A DNA stretch of 64,000 bases from Erysipelotrichaceae bacterium (GTDB lineage: Bacteria; Bacillota_I; Bacilli_A; Erysipelotrichales; Erysipelotrichaceae): NCBI GenBank assembly GCA_017405675.1, contig JAFRAB010000032.1:62001-126000 (forward strand), read 5' to 3'. Positions within the stretch are counted from its first letter, which is position 1. Each line of letters begins with the position of its first letter. The position numbers and the translations under genes are program-made. Below are positions 1-8,398 of the stretch, piece by piece. The notes under the pieces are model-generated. The model had not been told where the DNA came from and ran no database searches. It saw nothing but the letters and a program-made list of their open reading frames with translations.

Positions 1-1946
1 TCCAGATATTCGCTGATGGCGTTTTTCAGTTCCTCATTAACAGCCCGAACCGTAGTATTTGTTCTCTGCAGACCGGCTGCCGTAAAGTGACCGCCGCCAC
101 CAAGTTTTTCCAGAATCAGCTGAACATTGACACCGCCGTTTGAACGGCCTGACAATGCCACTGTCTCTTCATCGATTTTTGCTATAACGAAGGCAGCATC
201 CACGCCTTTAATTGAAAGAGCACTGTTGGCTACCTGAGCTACCATCGTTCTGGTAATGATACCATCACTTTCCGGAAGTGCGGCTATCATCATGTTGTTG
301 TTAATGATATGACTGTATTTCAGGACTCTGGTCTTGGTCTCAAATTCTTCGATCGAATCCTTCAGCCATTCATTGGCAACAGTAATATCTGCCCCATTCT
401 TACGCAGGAAGGCGCAGACTTCAAAACTTCTTCCGCTGCATCTGCTTCTGAAGTTATCCGTATCAACAACGATACCTGTATACATGTATGTTGCTTCAAA
501 CCGGTCTAATTCGACTTCCACAGGCATGTACTGAATCAGTTCGCTGATCAGTTCTACTGCTGAAGAAGAAGATGGTTCATTGTATATCATCATAGCCCGG
601 ATATTGGTTTCCGTTTTACGGCGGTGATGGTCAATGATGGCTATCTTATTTGCTCTGGCTACCAGATCTGGTGCACTTGTCAGGTCACTGCTGTGATGAT
701 CAACAACAATGACGACACTCTTGCGTGTCAGCAGATCAAGAGCATCAGTTTCACTGATGATATTGTGTCTGCTTTCAAGCTCATCATAATTATCTTCCAG
801 AACTGTTCTGGCGCTGTTTTCGATCCGGATTCCTTCCAGCACGATATTGACGCCCTTGCCCAGAGCCTGTGCAATACGGCTGACTCCCATACATGAACCG
901 ACAGCGTCAAAGTCAGCTTCCTTATGCGGAACAACAAAGATGTTGTCAGCTTCCCTGATAATGCCTCTTAATGTCTGAGCCATAACTCTGGCCTTGACCT
1001 TTGAGGTCTTTTCATTAGCCTCACTGCTGGCACCGAAGAATTTGATTTCCTGTCCGATTTCTCTGACGGCGACCTGGTCACCGCCTCTGGAAAGTACCAG
1101 TTCCAGCAGATCACTGGTAGTATTGTCAAGTACAGAGAGATCTGAAGTGCCATAGGCAAAAGCCATTGAAGCTGAAATTGCGACATCAAGTGCTTCCGCT
1201 TCGGCTTTGATTTCTTCCAGAATGCTGAAACGGTCTCTGACCATACGGCGGAAATCTGCATCGTTAATGACAACAGTAAAACGGTCACTTCTGACTCTTC
1301 TGACAACAGCACCGTATCTGGTTCCCCATTCGACAACTTTCTGACGGATATTGGTGTTGATCCGTGCGATCTTCTGTTCATCTTCGTACTGTACAGTTTC
1401 ATCGTAGTTATCCAGATAGATTAGACCAAGTACAGTTCTTTCGTTATTGTATGTACTCAGCGTGTTGTTAAGTTCAGTAACATCTTTTACAAACAGGGTC
1501 TGTGAACCTGTTGCCTTTTTAATTTCATATTCTCTGTGTTCAATAACAAACACATCCTTATCAGTTTCGCCATTTAACAGAGTTTCAATTCCCGGAATCG
1601 CCTTGGTTATCTTTTCACCAATAAGCTTAATGTCTCTGGTGTCAAACAGTTCAGAGGCCCAGGTAACAATATAGTCATCATCATATGAAATTATTCCCAT
1701 TTCAGCATAGACCATGGCATCCTTGGCATCCACGCCAAGAACACGTGTCGTATCCATGACGCGGCGTTTTCTTTCATTTTCATAAGCAAAGATAATCAGA
1801 CCGACACCAATGGCATCGACCAGAGTGAAAATGGCTGCCAGCAGCGAGAATTCCTTTTTGAATACAAACTGCATTACAACCAGTATAACGGTCTGAACCA
1901 GAAAAACAGCTAATGCATAAAATTTGTACTTATCTGTTCTGTTCAT
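1..1946 (-). CDS. gdpP: Cyclic-di-AMP phosphodiesterase GdpP (partial, C-terminus beyond window)
   Basis: The minus-strand frame is open from the ATG at 1946 to the window edge, about 648 codons, so only the last residues are missing. GdpP hydrolyses the second messenger c-di-AMP at the membrane and so affects potassium and osmotic balance and cell-wall homeostasis. Visible parts in order are two N-terminal membrane segments (about residues 10-52), a PAS-like region, a degenerate GGDEF-like domain, then a DHH/DHHA1 phosphodiesterase. The DHH part shows DFDAVG near residue 342, DHH motifs near 418 and 437, and GGGGH near 615. The start overlaps the end of the DUF2232 gene by 17 bp, so it is the distal gene of the S6-SSB-S18 operon, as in many Bacilli. 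I am confident of the family from the motifs and context. Confidence 0.95.
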   Translation of the reverse strand, partial: MNRTDKYKFYALAVFLVQTVILVVMQFVFKKEFSLLAAIFTLVDAIGVGLIIFAYENERKRRVMDTTRVLGVDAKDAMVYAEMGIISYDDDYIVTWASELFDTRDIKLIGEKITKAIPGIETLLNGETDKDVFVIEHREYEIKKATGSQTLFVKDVTELNNTLSTYNNERTVLGLIYLDNYDETVQYEDEQKIARINTNIRQKVVEWGTRYGAVVRRVRSDRFTVVINDADFRRMVRDRFSILEEIKAEAEALDVAISASMAFAYGTSDLSVLDNTTSDLLELVLSRGGDQVAVREIGQEIKFFGASSEANEKTSKVKARVMAQTLRGIIREADNIFVVPHKEADFDAVGSCMGVSRIAQALGKGVNIVLEGIRIENSARTVLEDNYDELESRHNIISETDALDLLTRKSVVIVVDHHSSDLTSAPDLVARANKIAIIDHHRRKTETNIRAMMIYNEPSSSSAVELISELIQYMPVEVELDRFEATYMYTGIVVDTDNFRSRCSGRSFEVCAFLRKNGADITVANEWLKDSIEEFETKTRVLKYSHIINNNMMIAALPESDGIITRTMVAQVANSALSIKGVDAAFVIAKIDEETVALSGRSNGGVNVQLILEKLGGGGHFTAAGLQRTNTTVRAVNEELKNAISEYL

Positions 1947-2907
1947 ATCTTATTCCTCTCAGAATTCTGTCACGTGTATTCGTAAACATGTCAAGCAATC
2001 CTGTCACCATAATAACCGGTGGAGCAAACATCAGCAAAAACATGAATATGAACACTAACAATATTCTACTATTTCTGCCCGGTATTCTCAAATTTATCCA
2101 GGTCAGTGCCAGTAAATAGGCAAAAAATCCGCAGAAAATATAGGCTACAGGCATTAATCCCATGATTATTTCACTGTACTGATTAATGAATGGTATGTTA
2201 AATCCGTTGAGAATCATCAGTACATATGTTATGACAACAAAGACTTTTATGTACCATGGAGCCTTTATTTCACTTAAAGGTCTGACTTTAGGTCCCGGCA
2301 TCTTAAGTCTGCGCAGGATCAGGATCGCCAGAAGATGTACCAGAATACCTTCAAGTATGCTGGTCAGCAGAGATGAAAGAACAATGATATAAAGCAGGAA
2401 GTTTCTGCTCAGCATCAGTTTCAGCAATGGGTTTTCCAGAACTTCCGGTCCCAGAGCCTTGGCCATGGCCTCTATCATCATCTGTACCGAATTGCGGGTA
2501 TAATCAATATCAGCTGTCAGACTGTAACCGAAGAACTTGGCAAATATGATCATGGTAACGACCGTAATGAACATGGAAACAAGTATTACGGACAGAATAA
2601 GCTGCATAGAGCTTTTTTCTTTTTTCAGACCATCGGCATAAATAAGTCCTGCTACGATTGAACTGGCAACATAAAACGCCGTCATCGGAGTGGCGACAAT
2701 AAAAGAAAGAAGAGCCATTGCTACACCCATTATCATGCCCTGCTTTATGTCAAACTTCAGACAGTAGACAATTACAGGAAGCGGTATTATCCATAGCATG
2801 TACGCATCAAAAAGACCGCCGGTCTGCCTGTTGAATAACAGGAAAACGCCCAGCAATGCACTTAATAATGCACCATAGGTTATACTGTTAACTCTTCTTT
2901 TATTCAT
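1930..2907 (-). CDS. YybS-like DUF2232 integral membrane protein
   Basis: This 325-residue protein is very hydrophobic, with about eight predicted membrane segments and short loops. The length, topology and position between rpsR and gdpP match the DUF2232 (YybS) family, whose molecular role is not established. It may act with GdpP or as a transport-like component, but nothing in the sequence proves a substrate. It begins 55 bp downstream of the rpsR stop and overlaps gdpP by 17 bp, so it is probably cotranscribed from the rpsF promoter. The start ATG at 2907 has only a weak upstream ribosome binding site (an AAAGAG-like run). Confidence 0.85.
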   Translation of the reverse strand: MNKRRVNSITYGALLSALLGVFLLFNRQTGGLFDAYMLWIIPLPVIVYCLKFDIKQGMIMGVAMALLSFIVATPMTAFYVASSIVAGLIYADGLKKEKSSMQLILSVILVSMFITVVTMIIFAKFFGYSLTADIDYTRNSVQMMIEAMAKALGPEVLENPLLKLMLSRNFLLYIIVLSSLLTSILEGILVHLLAILILRRLKMPGPKVRPLSEIKAPWYIKVFVVITYVLMILNGFNIPFINQYSEIIMGLMPVAYIFCGFFAYLLALTWINLRIPGRNSRILLVFIFMFLLMFAPPVIMVTGLLDMFTNTRDRILRGIRYEQNR

Positions 2908-2962
2908 AATTTTTTCTCTTTAAACAAACAAACCTCCGCTAGAAAACGGAGGATCTGTTCGA

Positions 2963-3196
2963 TTAGTCAATTACGTATGGTAATAAAGCCATCTGACGAG
3001 CACGCTTGATAGCTGTAGCTAACATACGCTGATACTTTGCACTGGTACCTGTTACTCTGCGTGGAATAATCTTACCGTTTGCTGAGATGAATCTCTTTAA
3101 TAATTCAGTATCTTTGTAGTCGATATACTTGATGTTGTTCTTTGTAAAGTAACAAACCTTTTTACGACTTGTACGCTGTTTCTTGTTATAAGCCAT
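2963..3196 (-). CDS. rpsR: 30S ribosomal protein S18
   Basis: This 77-residue basic protein has the S18 core: [14 protein letters not shown] followed by [17 protein letters not shown] and a [10 protein letters not shown] tail. S18 binds as a heterodimer with S6 to the central domain of 16S rRNA in the 30S platform. The length is typical. The N-terminal half contains a single Cys, so no zinc-binding motif is present. It is the third gene of rpsF-ssb-rpsR, 15 bp after ssb, with a good AAGGAG ribosome binding site. Confidence 0.98.
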   Translation of the reverse strand: MAYNKKQRTSRKKVCYFTKNNIKYIDYKDTELLKRFISANGKIIPRRVTGTSAKYQRMLATAIKRARQMALLPYVID

Positions 3197-3211
3197 TTTT
3201 ATCTCCTTCCT

Positions 3212-3667
3212 TTAGAAAGGCAGATCATCACTGGAGATGTCAAGTGATGGAATCTCCGGTGTTTCATCTGCGTATGACGGATCCGGATAATAACCGCTGT
3301 TATCTACAGATGTTCCCTGGCTTGCACTTGTAGTGCTTCTGGAATCCAGGAATGTTACGCTGTCGCATACGACTTCTGTAACATAAACTCTCTTACCCGG
3401 AACATTTGGATCATCATAATTTCTTGTCTGAATACGTCCCTCTACACCGATCTGTGATCCTTTGTGAGTGTAGCGTGACATTAATTCAGCTGTCTGGTTC
3501 CAAGCTACGCAGCTGATAAAGTCAGCTGTTGGCATGTTAGGATCTGCATCTCTGCTTTTTCTGCGGTCAACCGCTAATGTGAAACTGACAACTGATTTTC
3601 CGCTCTGAGTTGATCTTAACTCAGGGTCTCTCGTTAATCTCCCAACTAAAATTACGCGATTAATCAT
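3212..3667 (-). CDS. ssb: Single-stranded DNA-binding protein
   Basis: This 151-residue protein begins MINRVILVGRLTRDPELR, the classic start of the SSB OB-fold, which fills about residues 1-110. A flexible Ser/Asp/Pro-rich linker follows, ending in the acidic tip SSDDLPF that recruits replication and repair partners. It coats single-stranded DNA at replication forks and repair sites. The position between rpsF and rpsR is conserved in Bacillota. Spacing is 13 bp from rpsF and 15 bp to rpsR. Confidence 0.98.
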   Translation of the reverse strand: MINRVILVGRLTRDPELRSTQSGKSVVSFTLAVDRRKSRDADPNMPTADFISCVAWNQTAELMSRYTHKGSQIGVEGRIQTRNYDDPNVPGKRVYVTEVVCDSVTFLDSRSTTSASQGTSVDNSGYYPDPSYADETPEIPSLDISSDDLPF

Positions 3668-3680
3668 TTAAATTTACCTC

Positions 3681-3971
3681 TTAGATTTCTTCAAGATTAA
3701 CAATCATGTGACGTACAACATTCTGGTTGATTCTGCAGATACGATCTAACTCAGCAACAGCTTCATTGCCGGCTTTGAAAGTAACAACTACATAATAACC
3801 CTTTGTCATGTCTTCAATACGATAGGCAAACTCTTTAATACCCCATTCATCAACTTTTTCGATTTCACCGCCATCGTTAGTAATAATGGCATGTAAAGTT
3901 TCGATCAGAGCATTACGAGCTGCTTCTTCTAATGAAGCATTCAGGATGTACATAATTTCATACTTACGCAT
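3681..3971 (-). CDS. rpsF: 30S ribosomal protein S6
   Basis: This 96-residue protein starts MRKYEIMYIL and carries the S6 pattern of a ferredoxin-like fold, with WGIKEFAYRIEDMTKGYYVV in the middle and an RHMIVNLEE-type end. It pairs with S18 in the 30S platform. It is the first gene of the operon, preceded by a strong ribosome binding site (AGAAGGAGG) and a leader with two small hairpins. Length is normal for the family. Confidence 0.98.
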   Translation of the reverse strand: MRKYEIMYILNASLEEAARNALIETLHAIITNDGGEIEKVDEWGIKEFAYRIEDMTKGYYVVVTFKAGNEAVAELDRICRINQNVVRHMIVNLEEI

Positions 3972-4042
3972 CGTTTTTTTCCTCCTTCTGGTCTATTGGG
4001 CTTTTCAGCCAAGGAGTAAATGCTAAACGCATTTATCCAGTA
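3972..4042 (-). promoter_or_regulatory. rpsF leader with two hairpins (possible S6:S18 autoregulatory site)
   Basis: Read on the minus strand, the transcript from the promoter at 4049-4077 would carry a hairpin AAATGC/GCATTT and then a second, TTGGCT-GAAA-AGCCCAA, with a single C bulge, before the ribosome binding site. Leaders of rpsF operons are known to bind the S6:S18 dimer in many bacteria. Whether this GAAA-loop hairpin is that site is inference. Confidence 0.45.
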
Positions 4043-4048
4043 TTAAGA

Positions 4049-4077
4049 ATTTTACCAAAAAGCAGCGTCATTGTAAA
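4049..4077 (-). promoter_or_regulatory. SigA-type promoter of the rpsF operon
   Basis: On the minus strand there is a -35 element TTTACA (4077-4072), a 17-nt spacer and a -10 element TAAAAT (4054-4049). The position, about 80 nt before the rpsF start, suits the operon promoter. Confidence 0.75.
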
Positions 4078-4118
4078 GGTTAATCTGTTTCCTTTCACTA
4101 CTTTATTTATATAAATTC

Positions 4119-4922
4119 TTATAATTCCTTACTATTTATAAATTTATATATATTGAGCATACCACAATATACACATATGGTGCCAATCAGAGCACCAGCA
4201 CAGGTATCCGTAAGGAAATGAGCCCCATATGTTATTCTGCCCCACATGACAGCAGCAGTCCAGATCACAGTGACAGCTGCCGCAATTCTGCTGTGTTTTA
4301 CCTTCTGCATTTTCAACATTAACGCCAGATAAAACATCATAGCGGAGAATGAACTGTGGCCGCTTGGAAAACTGCGAAAACTGTCACTTATTCCCCACGG
4401 TTTCATTATATACCAGCCTGTAAACTGTCTGACTGGATCCTCCATGACATAAAAACGCATTCTGCCCCAGATTGTTTTCAGCCCCGAAGTAATCACGAAT
4501 ATCAGCAGAGCTGACAGCATGATGTTCACAACTGTAACATACTGAGTTTCGCTGATGTCAGGTCTTCTTTTCACAACAAGGACAAGACTTGCCAGTGCCA
4601 GTAACGTTCCAAGACCGATAACCAGCGCCATATCCATTCCAAACCGGCTGTTTATTTCATTGACACAGAGAAAACCCATCAGTTCTGTCAGCATGATGCC
4701 GACTATGAAACGCATTCTGTCTTTGTGATTGTACCAGCTGTATACACAGCAGCTTAATTCCACAAGCAGCATGCTTGGGGCCATGGCAAACTCATCAATT
4801 CCTTTCGCAATTATGTTATTGCGGTCAAAAAGCCGCAATGAAAACGGCAGATCCGCGAATGTGCCAACCAGCAGACCTGCCCGTAAAACACTCCAGATGA
4901 CAAGAAAACTCTTCCTGTTCAT
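4119..4922 (-). CDS. PAP2-family membrane phosphatase
   Basis: This 267-residue polytopic membrane protein has the acid phosphatase / lipid phosphatase motifs in its C-terminal half. These are PSGHSSFSA (motif 2, near residues 186-194) and the ITYGAHFLTDTCAG stretch (motif 3, with the catalytic His and Asp). A KxxWGRMR-type stretch near residue 150 may be motif 1. Family members dephosphorylate lipid phosphates such as undecaprenyl pyrophosphate or phosphatidic acid on the outer face of the membrane. The substrate here is unknown. The start ATG lies next to the pepP-like stop (GGTAGGATG), so translation is probably coupled with the two upstream genes. Confidence 0.88.
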   Translation of the reverse strand: MNRKSFLVIWSVLRAGLLVGTFADLPFSLRLFDRNNIIAKGIDEFAMAPSMLLVELSCCVYSWYNHKDRMRFIVGIMLTELMGFLCVNEINSRFGMDMALVIGLGTLLALASLVLVVKRRPDISETQYVTVVNIMLSALLIFVITSGLKTIWGRMRFYVMEDPVRQFTGWYIMKPWGISDSFRSFPSGHSSFSAMMFYLALMLKMQKVKHSRIAAAVTVIWTAAVMWGRITYGAHFLTDTCAGALIGTICVYCGMLNIYKFINSKEL

Positions 4923-4923
4923 C

Positions 4924-6159
4924 CTACCTTTCTGCCATGAATGCTTCTATGTCAGCAACTTCCTTCATGATTTCCTCACTCAGATTGATACATCCGTTTT
5001 CAGTGATCATGATGTCGTCTTCTATTCTTACGCCTATTCCTTCGTTTTCCAGATACAGACCTGGTTCGTCAGTAATGACGTTACCGACTTTCAGCGGTTC
5101 ATCCAGCAGTGATACATCGTGAGTTTCCAGTCCCAAATGATGGGATACACTGTGCCAGTAATAATCTCTGACAGTATCACCGTTCTGCAGTAAGCCGATC
5201 TTAGGCAGTTCATTCTGATAGAATTCAATGACCTTATTATTCAGTTCTCTTAAGGTCATGCCCGGTCTTACTACTTCCTGAACCATCTTGTTGGCTCTTA
5301 AAACAGTTTCATAAACTTCTCTCTGACGGTCAGAGAACTTACCGCTTAACGGGAAGGTACGGCTGATGTCAGCGTTGTACAGCTGCCAGGCGGCTCCCAG
5401 GTCAACCAGGACCATTTCGCCTTCCTTGGCCTGTGTGTTATTCTCACCGTAATGTAATACGGTTGCGTTTTTACCTGATGCACAGATCGTGCCGAAAGCA
5501 TGTTCGCAGTTATTGCACTTAAGAACAAAGTCAAAATGAGCTTCAAGTTCATTTTCGGTAATGCACTCTCTGGCAGCCTTCATCATGGCCTTGATACCTT
5601 CATTTGTGACATGAATGGCCTTTTTCATCTGACTGATTTCTTCTTCATCCTTAACCATGCGAAGTCTGGCTGTATTGGCACAGATGTTTCTTACCACAAC
5701 ATCAGGATGCTCTGTTTTCAGCATGTTAAACAGATCGGTTACCGGCCAGTTCTGATGAAGATCCATCTTGGATAATTCACCGCACAGAGTAACAGGGCTG
5801 AACTTGCCGTAATTACTTATAAGTCTGCTGAGGGTACCTTCCAGGGCATCAACATATCTGATGTCCTTGATTCCGCTGATACTGGTTGCTTCTTCCGGAA
5901 GCATCTTGGCTCCTACCCATTTGGCCATTACCGGATCAAACGGTTCAATAAAGAGCATCTGCTGACTGCCGGAAGGCAGCTTGAACAGAACAAGGCTCAT
6001 GTTGGAGGCATCTATGCCTGTAAAATAGAAAAATGAACGGTCTACCTTAAACGGATAGATCTCATCTCCTATTGAATGCTGCGGTTTTCCTGAATATAAG
6101 ACTGTAACTGAGTATTCAGGCAGTGTCTGAAGTAATTTTTCTCTTCTTTCCTTATACAT
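4924..6159 (-). CDS. pepP: M24B Xaa-Pro aminopeptidase
   Basis: This 411-residue protein has an N-terminal creatinase-like domain (about 1-165) and a C-terminal pita-bread M24 domain. The dinuclear metal ligands can be followed in order: Asp in VDLGAAW, Asp in NADISRTFP, His in SHHLGLETHD, Glu in TDEPGLY and Glu in RIEDDIMI. It removes N-terminal residues that precede proline, in the cytoplasm. The N-terminal domain places it in the PepP/aminopeptidase P class rather than with the short PepQ prolidases, though the two are hard to separate by motifs alone. It follows ispD by 5 bp and precedes the PAP2 gene by 1 bp. Confidence 0.9.
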   Translation of the reverse strand: MYKERREKLLQTLPEYSVTVLYSGKPQHSIGDEIYPFKVDRSFFYFTGIDASNMSLVLFKLPSGSQQMLFIEPFDPVMAKWVGAKMLPEEATSISGIKDIRYVDALEGTLSRLISNYGKFSPVTLCGELSKMDLHQNWPVTDLFNMLKTEHPDVVVRNICANTARLRMVKDEEEISQMKKAIHVTNEGIKAMMKAARECITENELEAHFDFVLKCNNCEHAFGTICASGKNATVLHYGENNTQAKEGEMVLVDLGAAWQLYNADISRTFPLSGKFSDRQREVYETVLRANKMVQEVVRPGMTLRELNNKVIEFYQNELPKIGLLQNGDTVRDYYWHSVSHHLGLETHDVSLLDEPLKVGNVITDEPGLYLENEGIGVRIEDDIMITENGCINLSEEIMKEVADIEAFMAER

Positions 6160-6164
6160 ATTCT

Positions 6165-6812
6165 TTATTCTCCTCTGACATCATCTATGACTGTTACCTT
6201 GGTATTGTGACCTCTGCTTTCAACACATACCACTTTCATATTGCTGTATTTTTCTACAAGCTGACAGTCGTCAGTAGCACTGAAACCGTCTTTTTCAGCC
6301 TGCTGATAACATCTTATAAGTTCTGCAACAGGGAATCCCTGCGGTGTCTGAGCCCTTTTCAGGCTGTCACGGTCTAAAGTTTTCACAACCATGCCGTTTT
6401 CAACAACCTTGACCGTATCTACCATGCTCTTGACTAGCAGAGCACCGTTTTCCTCAGACATTTTCTGCTTAAGGCTTTCCAGATCTTCCCGTTCCAGGAA
6501 ACAGCGGGCTCCATCATGAACCATTACCAGCTTCTCAGTAACTGCCATTAAGCCGTGATAAACACTTTCCTGACGGCTGGATCCGCCATAACAGAGTGTT
6601 ATCCTGGCATTAAGGTGATTAAAAGTAAGATAATCCATTACCTCACTGCTGCAGACAACCACGATCTGACGGCAGTCTTCATCTTTTTCAAAGATCCTGA
6701 TCGTTCTGTCAATGACCTTTGTTCCGTCAGAAAACCGGTAAAGCATTTTTGATATGCCCTGATTGAATCTTGTAGATGCCCCTGCGGCGACTATTACAGC
6801 TGAATACTTCAT
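6165..6812 (-). CDS. ispD: 2-C-methyl-D-erythritol 4-phosphate cytidylyltransferase
   Basis: This 215-residue protein shows the IspD nucleotidyltransferase pattern. IVAAGASTRF with the lysine of ISKML forms the CTP-binding loop, MVHDGARCFL lies mid-protein, RAQTPQGF is characteristic, and the C-terminus reads TDDCQLVE ... NTKVTVIDD. It makes CDP-methylerythritol from CTP and methylerythritol phosphate in the non-mevalonate isoprenoid pathway. The Gly-rich loop is slightly unusual (ASTRFNQGISK), and a TarI-type cytidylyltransferase is a less likely alternative. It is the first gene of a three-gene operon and has a good AAAGGAAAC ribosome binding site. Confidence 0.88.
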   Translation of the reverse strand: MKYSAVIVAAGASTRFNQGISKMLYRFSDGTKVIDRTIRIFEKDEDCRQIVVVCSSEVMDYLTFNHLNARITLCYGGSSRQESVYHGLMAVTEKLVMVHDGARCFLEREDLESLKQKMSEENGALLVKSMVDTVKVVENGMVVKTLDRDSLKRAQTPQGFPVAELIRCYQQAEKDGFSATDDCQLVEKYSNMKVVCVESRGHNTKVTVIDDVRGE

Positions 6813-6834
6813 AATGTTTCCTTTTATTTTCTAT

Positions 6835-6843
6835 ATTTTATCA
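6835..6843 (-). promoter_or_regulatory. Extended -10 promoter candidate for ispD operon
   Basis: The minus strand reads TGATAAAAT, an extended -10 element, about 22 nt before the ispD ATG. No convincing -35 hexamer lies 17 nt upstream, so this is tentative. Confidence 0.4.
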
Positions 6844-6957
6844 CAATATCATTATTATTACAGTTTGCTTGTTATTAATTAATTCAGTATTGAGCAACAG
6901 TTTTCTCTTTTGCCTGCAGTTGAAATATAATATAGAAAAAGTTAAAGGAGAAATACA

Positions 6958-7746
6958 ATGAAAACTATAGGTTTTATTGGCACTGGAAATATGGGAGGTG
7001 CCCTGGCTAAGGCAGCTGCCAAAAGCAATCGGGCAGACAGAATATTATTGGCTAACAGAACAGCAGAAAAAGCTCAGAAGCTGGCTGAAATAACCGGCGG
7101 AACAGTTTGCAGTAACAATACAGTTGCCAAGGAAGCAGATTATATCTTCCTGGGGGTCAAGCCACAGATACTTAACGGAATGCTGGAAGGCATAATGGAT
7201 GACCTGAAGAACCGTAAGGACCGTTATGTCCTCATTTCAATGATTGCCGGCAGAAACCTGGAAGCTCTGAAAACACTGTTTGGAAAAGTACCAATCATCC
7301 GCTGTACGCCGAATATGCCGACAGCAGTAGGATACGGAACTACACTGTTTGCAGTTAACGAATATGTAACTGAGGAAGAAAAGCAATACTTCCTGCAGCT
7401 TATGGAACCTTCCGGATCAGTTGAGGAAACTGATGAAACCACCATGGCTACAGCCGGCGGTGTTAAGGGATGCGGTCCTGCTTTTACTGCCATGTTCGTA
7501 GAAGCACTGGCCGATGGTGCCGTTGCCTGCGGTCTGCCTCGTGCCAAAGCCATTAAATATGCCTGCGAAATGCTGAAGGGTACCGCTGAAATGCTGCTTA
7601 TCACCGGTGAACATCCGGGTGAACTCAAAGACAGCGTCTGTTCTCCTGGCGGAAGTACTATTCAGGGAGTAAGAGTACTTGAAGAAAACAACTTCCGTGC
7701 TGCAGTAATGAATGCAGTAATCGCAACATTTGAAAAGAAATTCTAA
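6958..7746 (+). CDS. proC: Pyrroline-5-carboxylate reductase
   Basis: This 262-residue protein begins with the Rossmann motif IGFIGTGNMGGALA. It ends with the ProC signature region: GCGPAFTAMFVEALADGAV, then GELKDSVCSPGGSTIQGVR near residues 220-240. It performs the last step of proline synthesis, reducing pyrroline-5-carboxylate with NAD(P)H in the cytoplasm. It is a single gene with an AAAGGAG ribosome binding site and a TATAAT box at 6926-6931, and it ends at a bidirectional terminator. Confidence 0.96.
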   Translation: MKTIGFIGTGNMGGALAKAAAKSNRADRILLANRTAEKAQKLAEITGGTVCSNNTVAKEADYIFLGVKPQILNGMLEGIMDDLKNRKDRYVLISMIAGRNLEALKTLFGKVPIIRCTPNMPTAVGYGTTLFAVNEYVTEEEKQYFLQLMEPSGSVEETDETTMATAGGVKGCGPAFTAMFVEALADGAVACGLPRAKAIKYACEMLKGTAEMLLITGEHPGELKDSVCSPGGSTIQGVRVLEENNFRAAVMNAVIATFEKKF

Positions 7747-7756
7747 ACACATAAAA

Positions 7757-7777
7757 AACCACGGAATACTCCGTGGT
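7757..7777. terminator. Bidirectional terminator between proC and the 7782 operon
   Basis: A perfect stem ACCACGGA/TCCGTGGT with A-runs on one side and a T-rich flank on the other serves the convergent genes. Confidence 0.8.
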
Positions 7778-7781
7778 TTCA

Positions 7782-8390
7782 TTATGAATAATTACCTAAT
7801 CCGGCTTTATGCAGGATCGTCGTACCCGCCAGCAATGTTCCCTGGGAAACAATGTTAGTCACCTGAGCGATCCAGTGCATTTTGCTGGAATCATCAAATT
7901 TGCTGCCCAGATATCCCATTCCCAGCATAAATATGAAGGACAGGATAAAACATATCAGTGCATTGGTCTTTTTCATCCTAGCTGACTTTATTGCCAGCAT
8001 GGCCTGTGTACCGCCAAGTCCTACAACCTGCATGATTATGAATACAAGATTACTGGTGTATACCATAGGAGCTGCTGCATAAAGTCTGCCGCTTTTGTTT
8101 CTGTTACTTCCCAGCAAAGAGATAAATACCAGCAGGAAGCCAGGTCCCTGCATTGGGAACAAGGCATTATTTAGGGTTGGGAAATCACACACATTCAATG
8201 CATAAAGCAGTTTCCATAATGCCTTATATGTTCCGCCGATAAATACCATGATACTTCCGGCTGCCAGTAAGGCAAAAGCGCCTTTTGACATCCTGTTATA
8301 AAGATCTCGCTGCAGAATGACCGCCGTAATGAAGAACAGAACGACCGGTATGAAATCTATGACAGCCATTGGAACGGATATTCCGTTCAT
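7782..8390 (-). CDS. Integral membrane protein of unknown function
   Basis: This 202-residue protein has about six hydrophobic segments with few charged loops. I do not recognise the family. It is the last of four minus-strand genes with tight spacing (starts at 11005, 10058, 9205 and 8390). Its ribosome binding site AGAGGTCATT overlaps the end of the DUF1295 gene upstream. A role linked to the lipid or redox enzymes of this operon is inferred from position only. Confidence 0.7.
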   Translation of the reverse strand: MNGISVPMAVIDFIPVVLFFITAVILQRDLYNRMSKGAFALLAAGSIMVFIGGTYKALWKLLYALNVCDFPTLNNALFPMQGPGFLLVFISLLGSNRNKSGRLYAAAPMVYTSNLVFIIMQVVGLGGTQAMLAIKSARMKKTNALICFILSFIFMLGMGYLGSKFDDSSKMHWIAQVTNIVSQGTLLAGTTILHKAGLGNYS

Positions 8391-8398
8391 AATGACCT

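Noticed and set aside
968..1402. 144-residue open frame within gdpP
   Set aside because: It is a wrong-frame reading of the gdpP coding strand; the true frame is open from 1946 to the edge and carries the DHH motifs.
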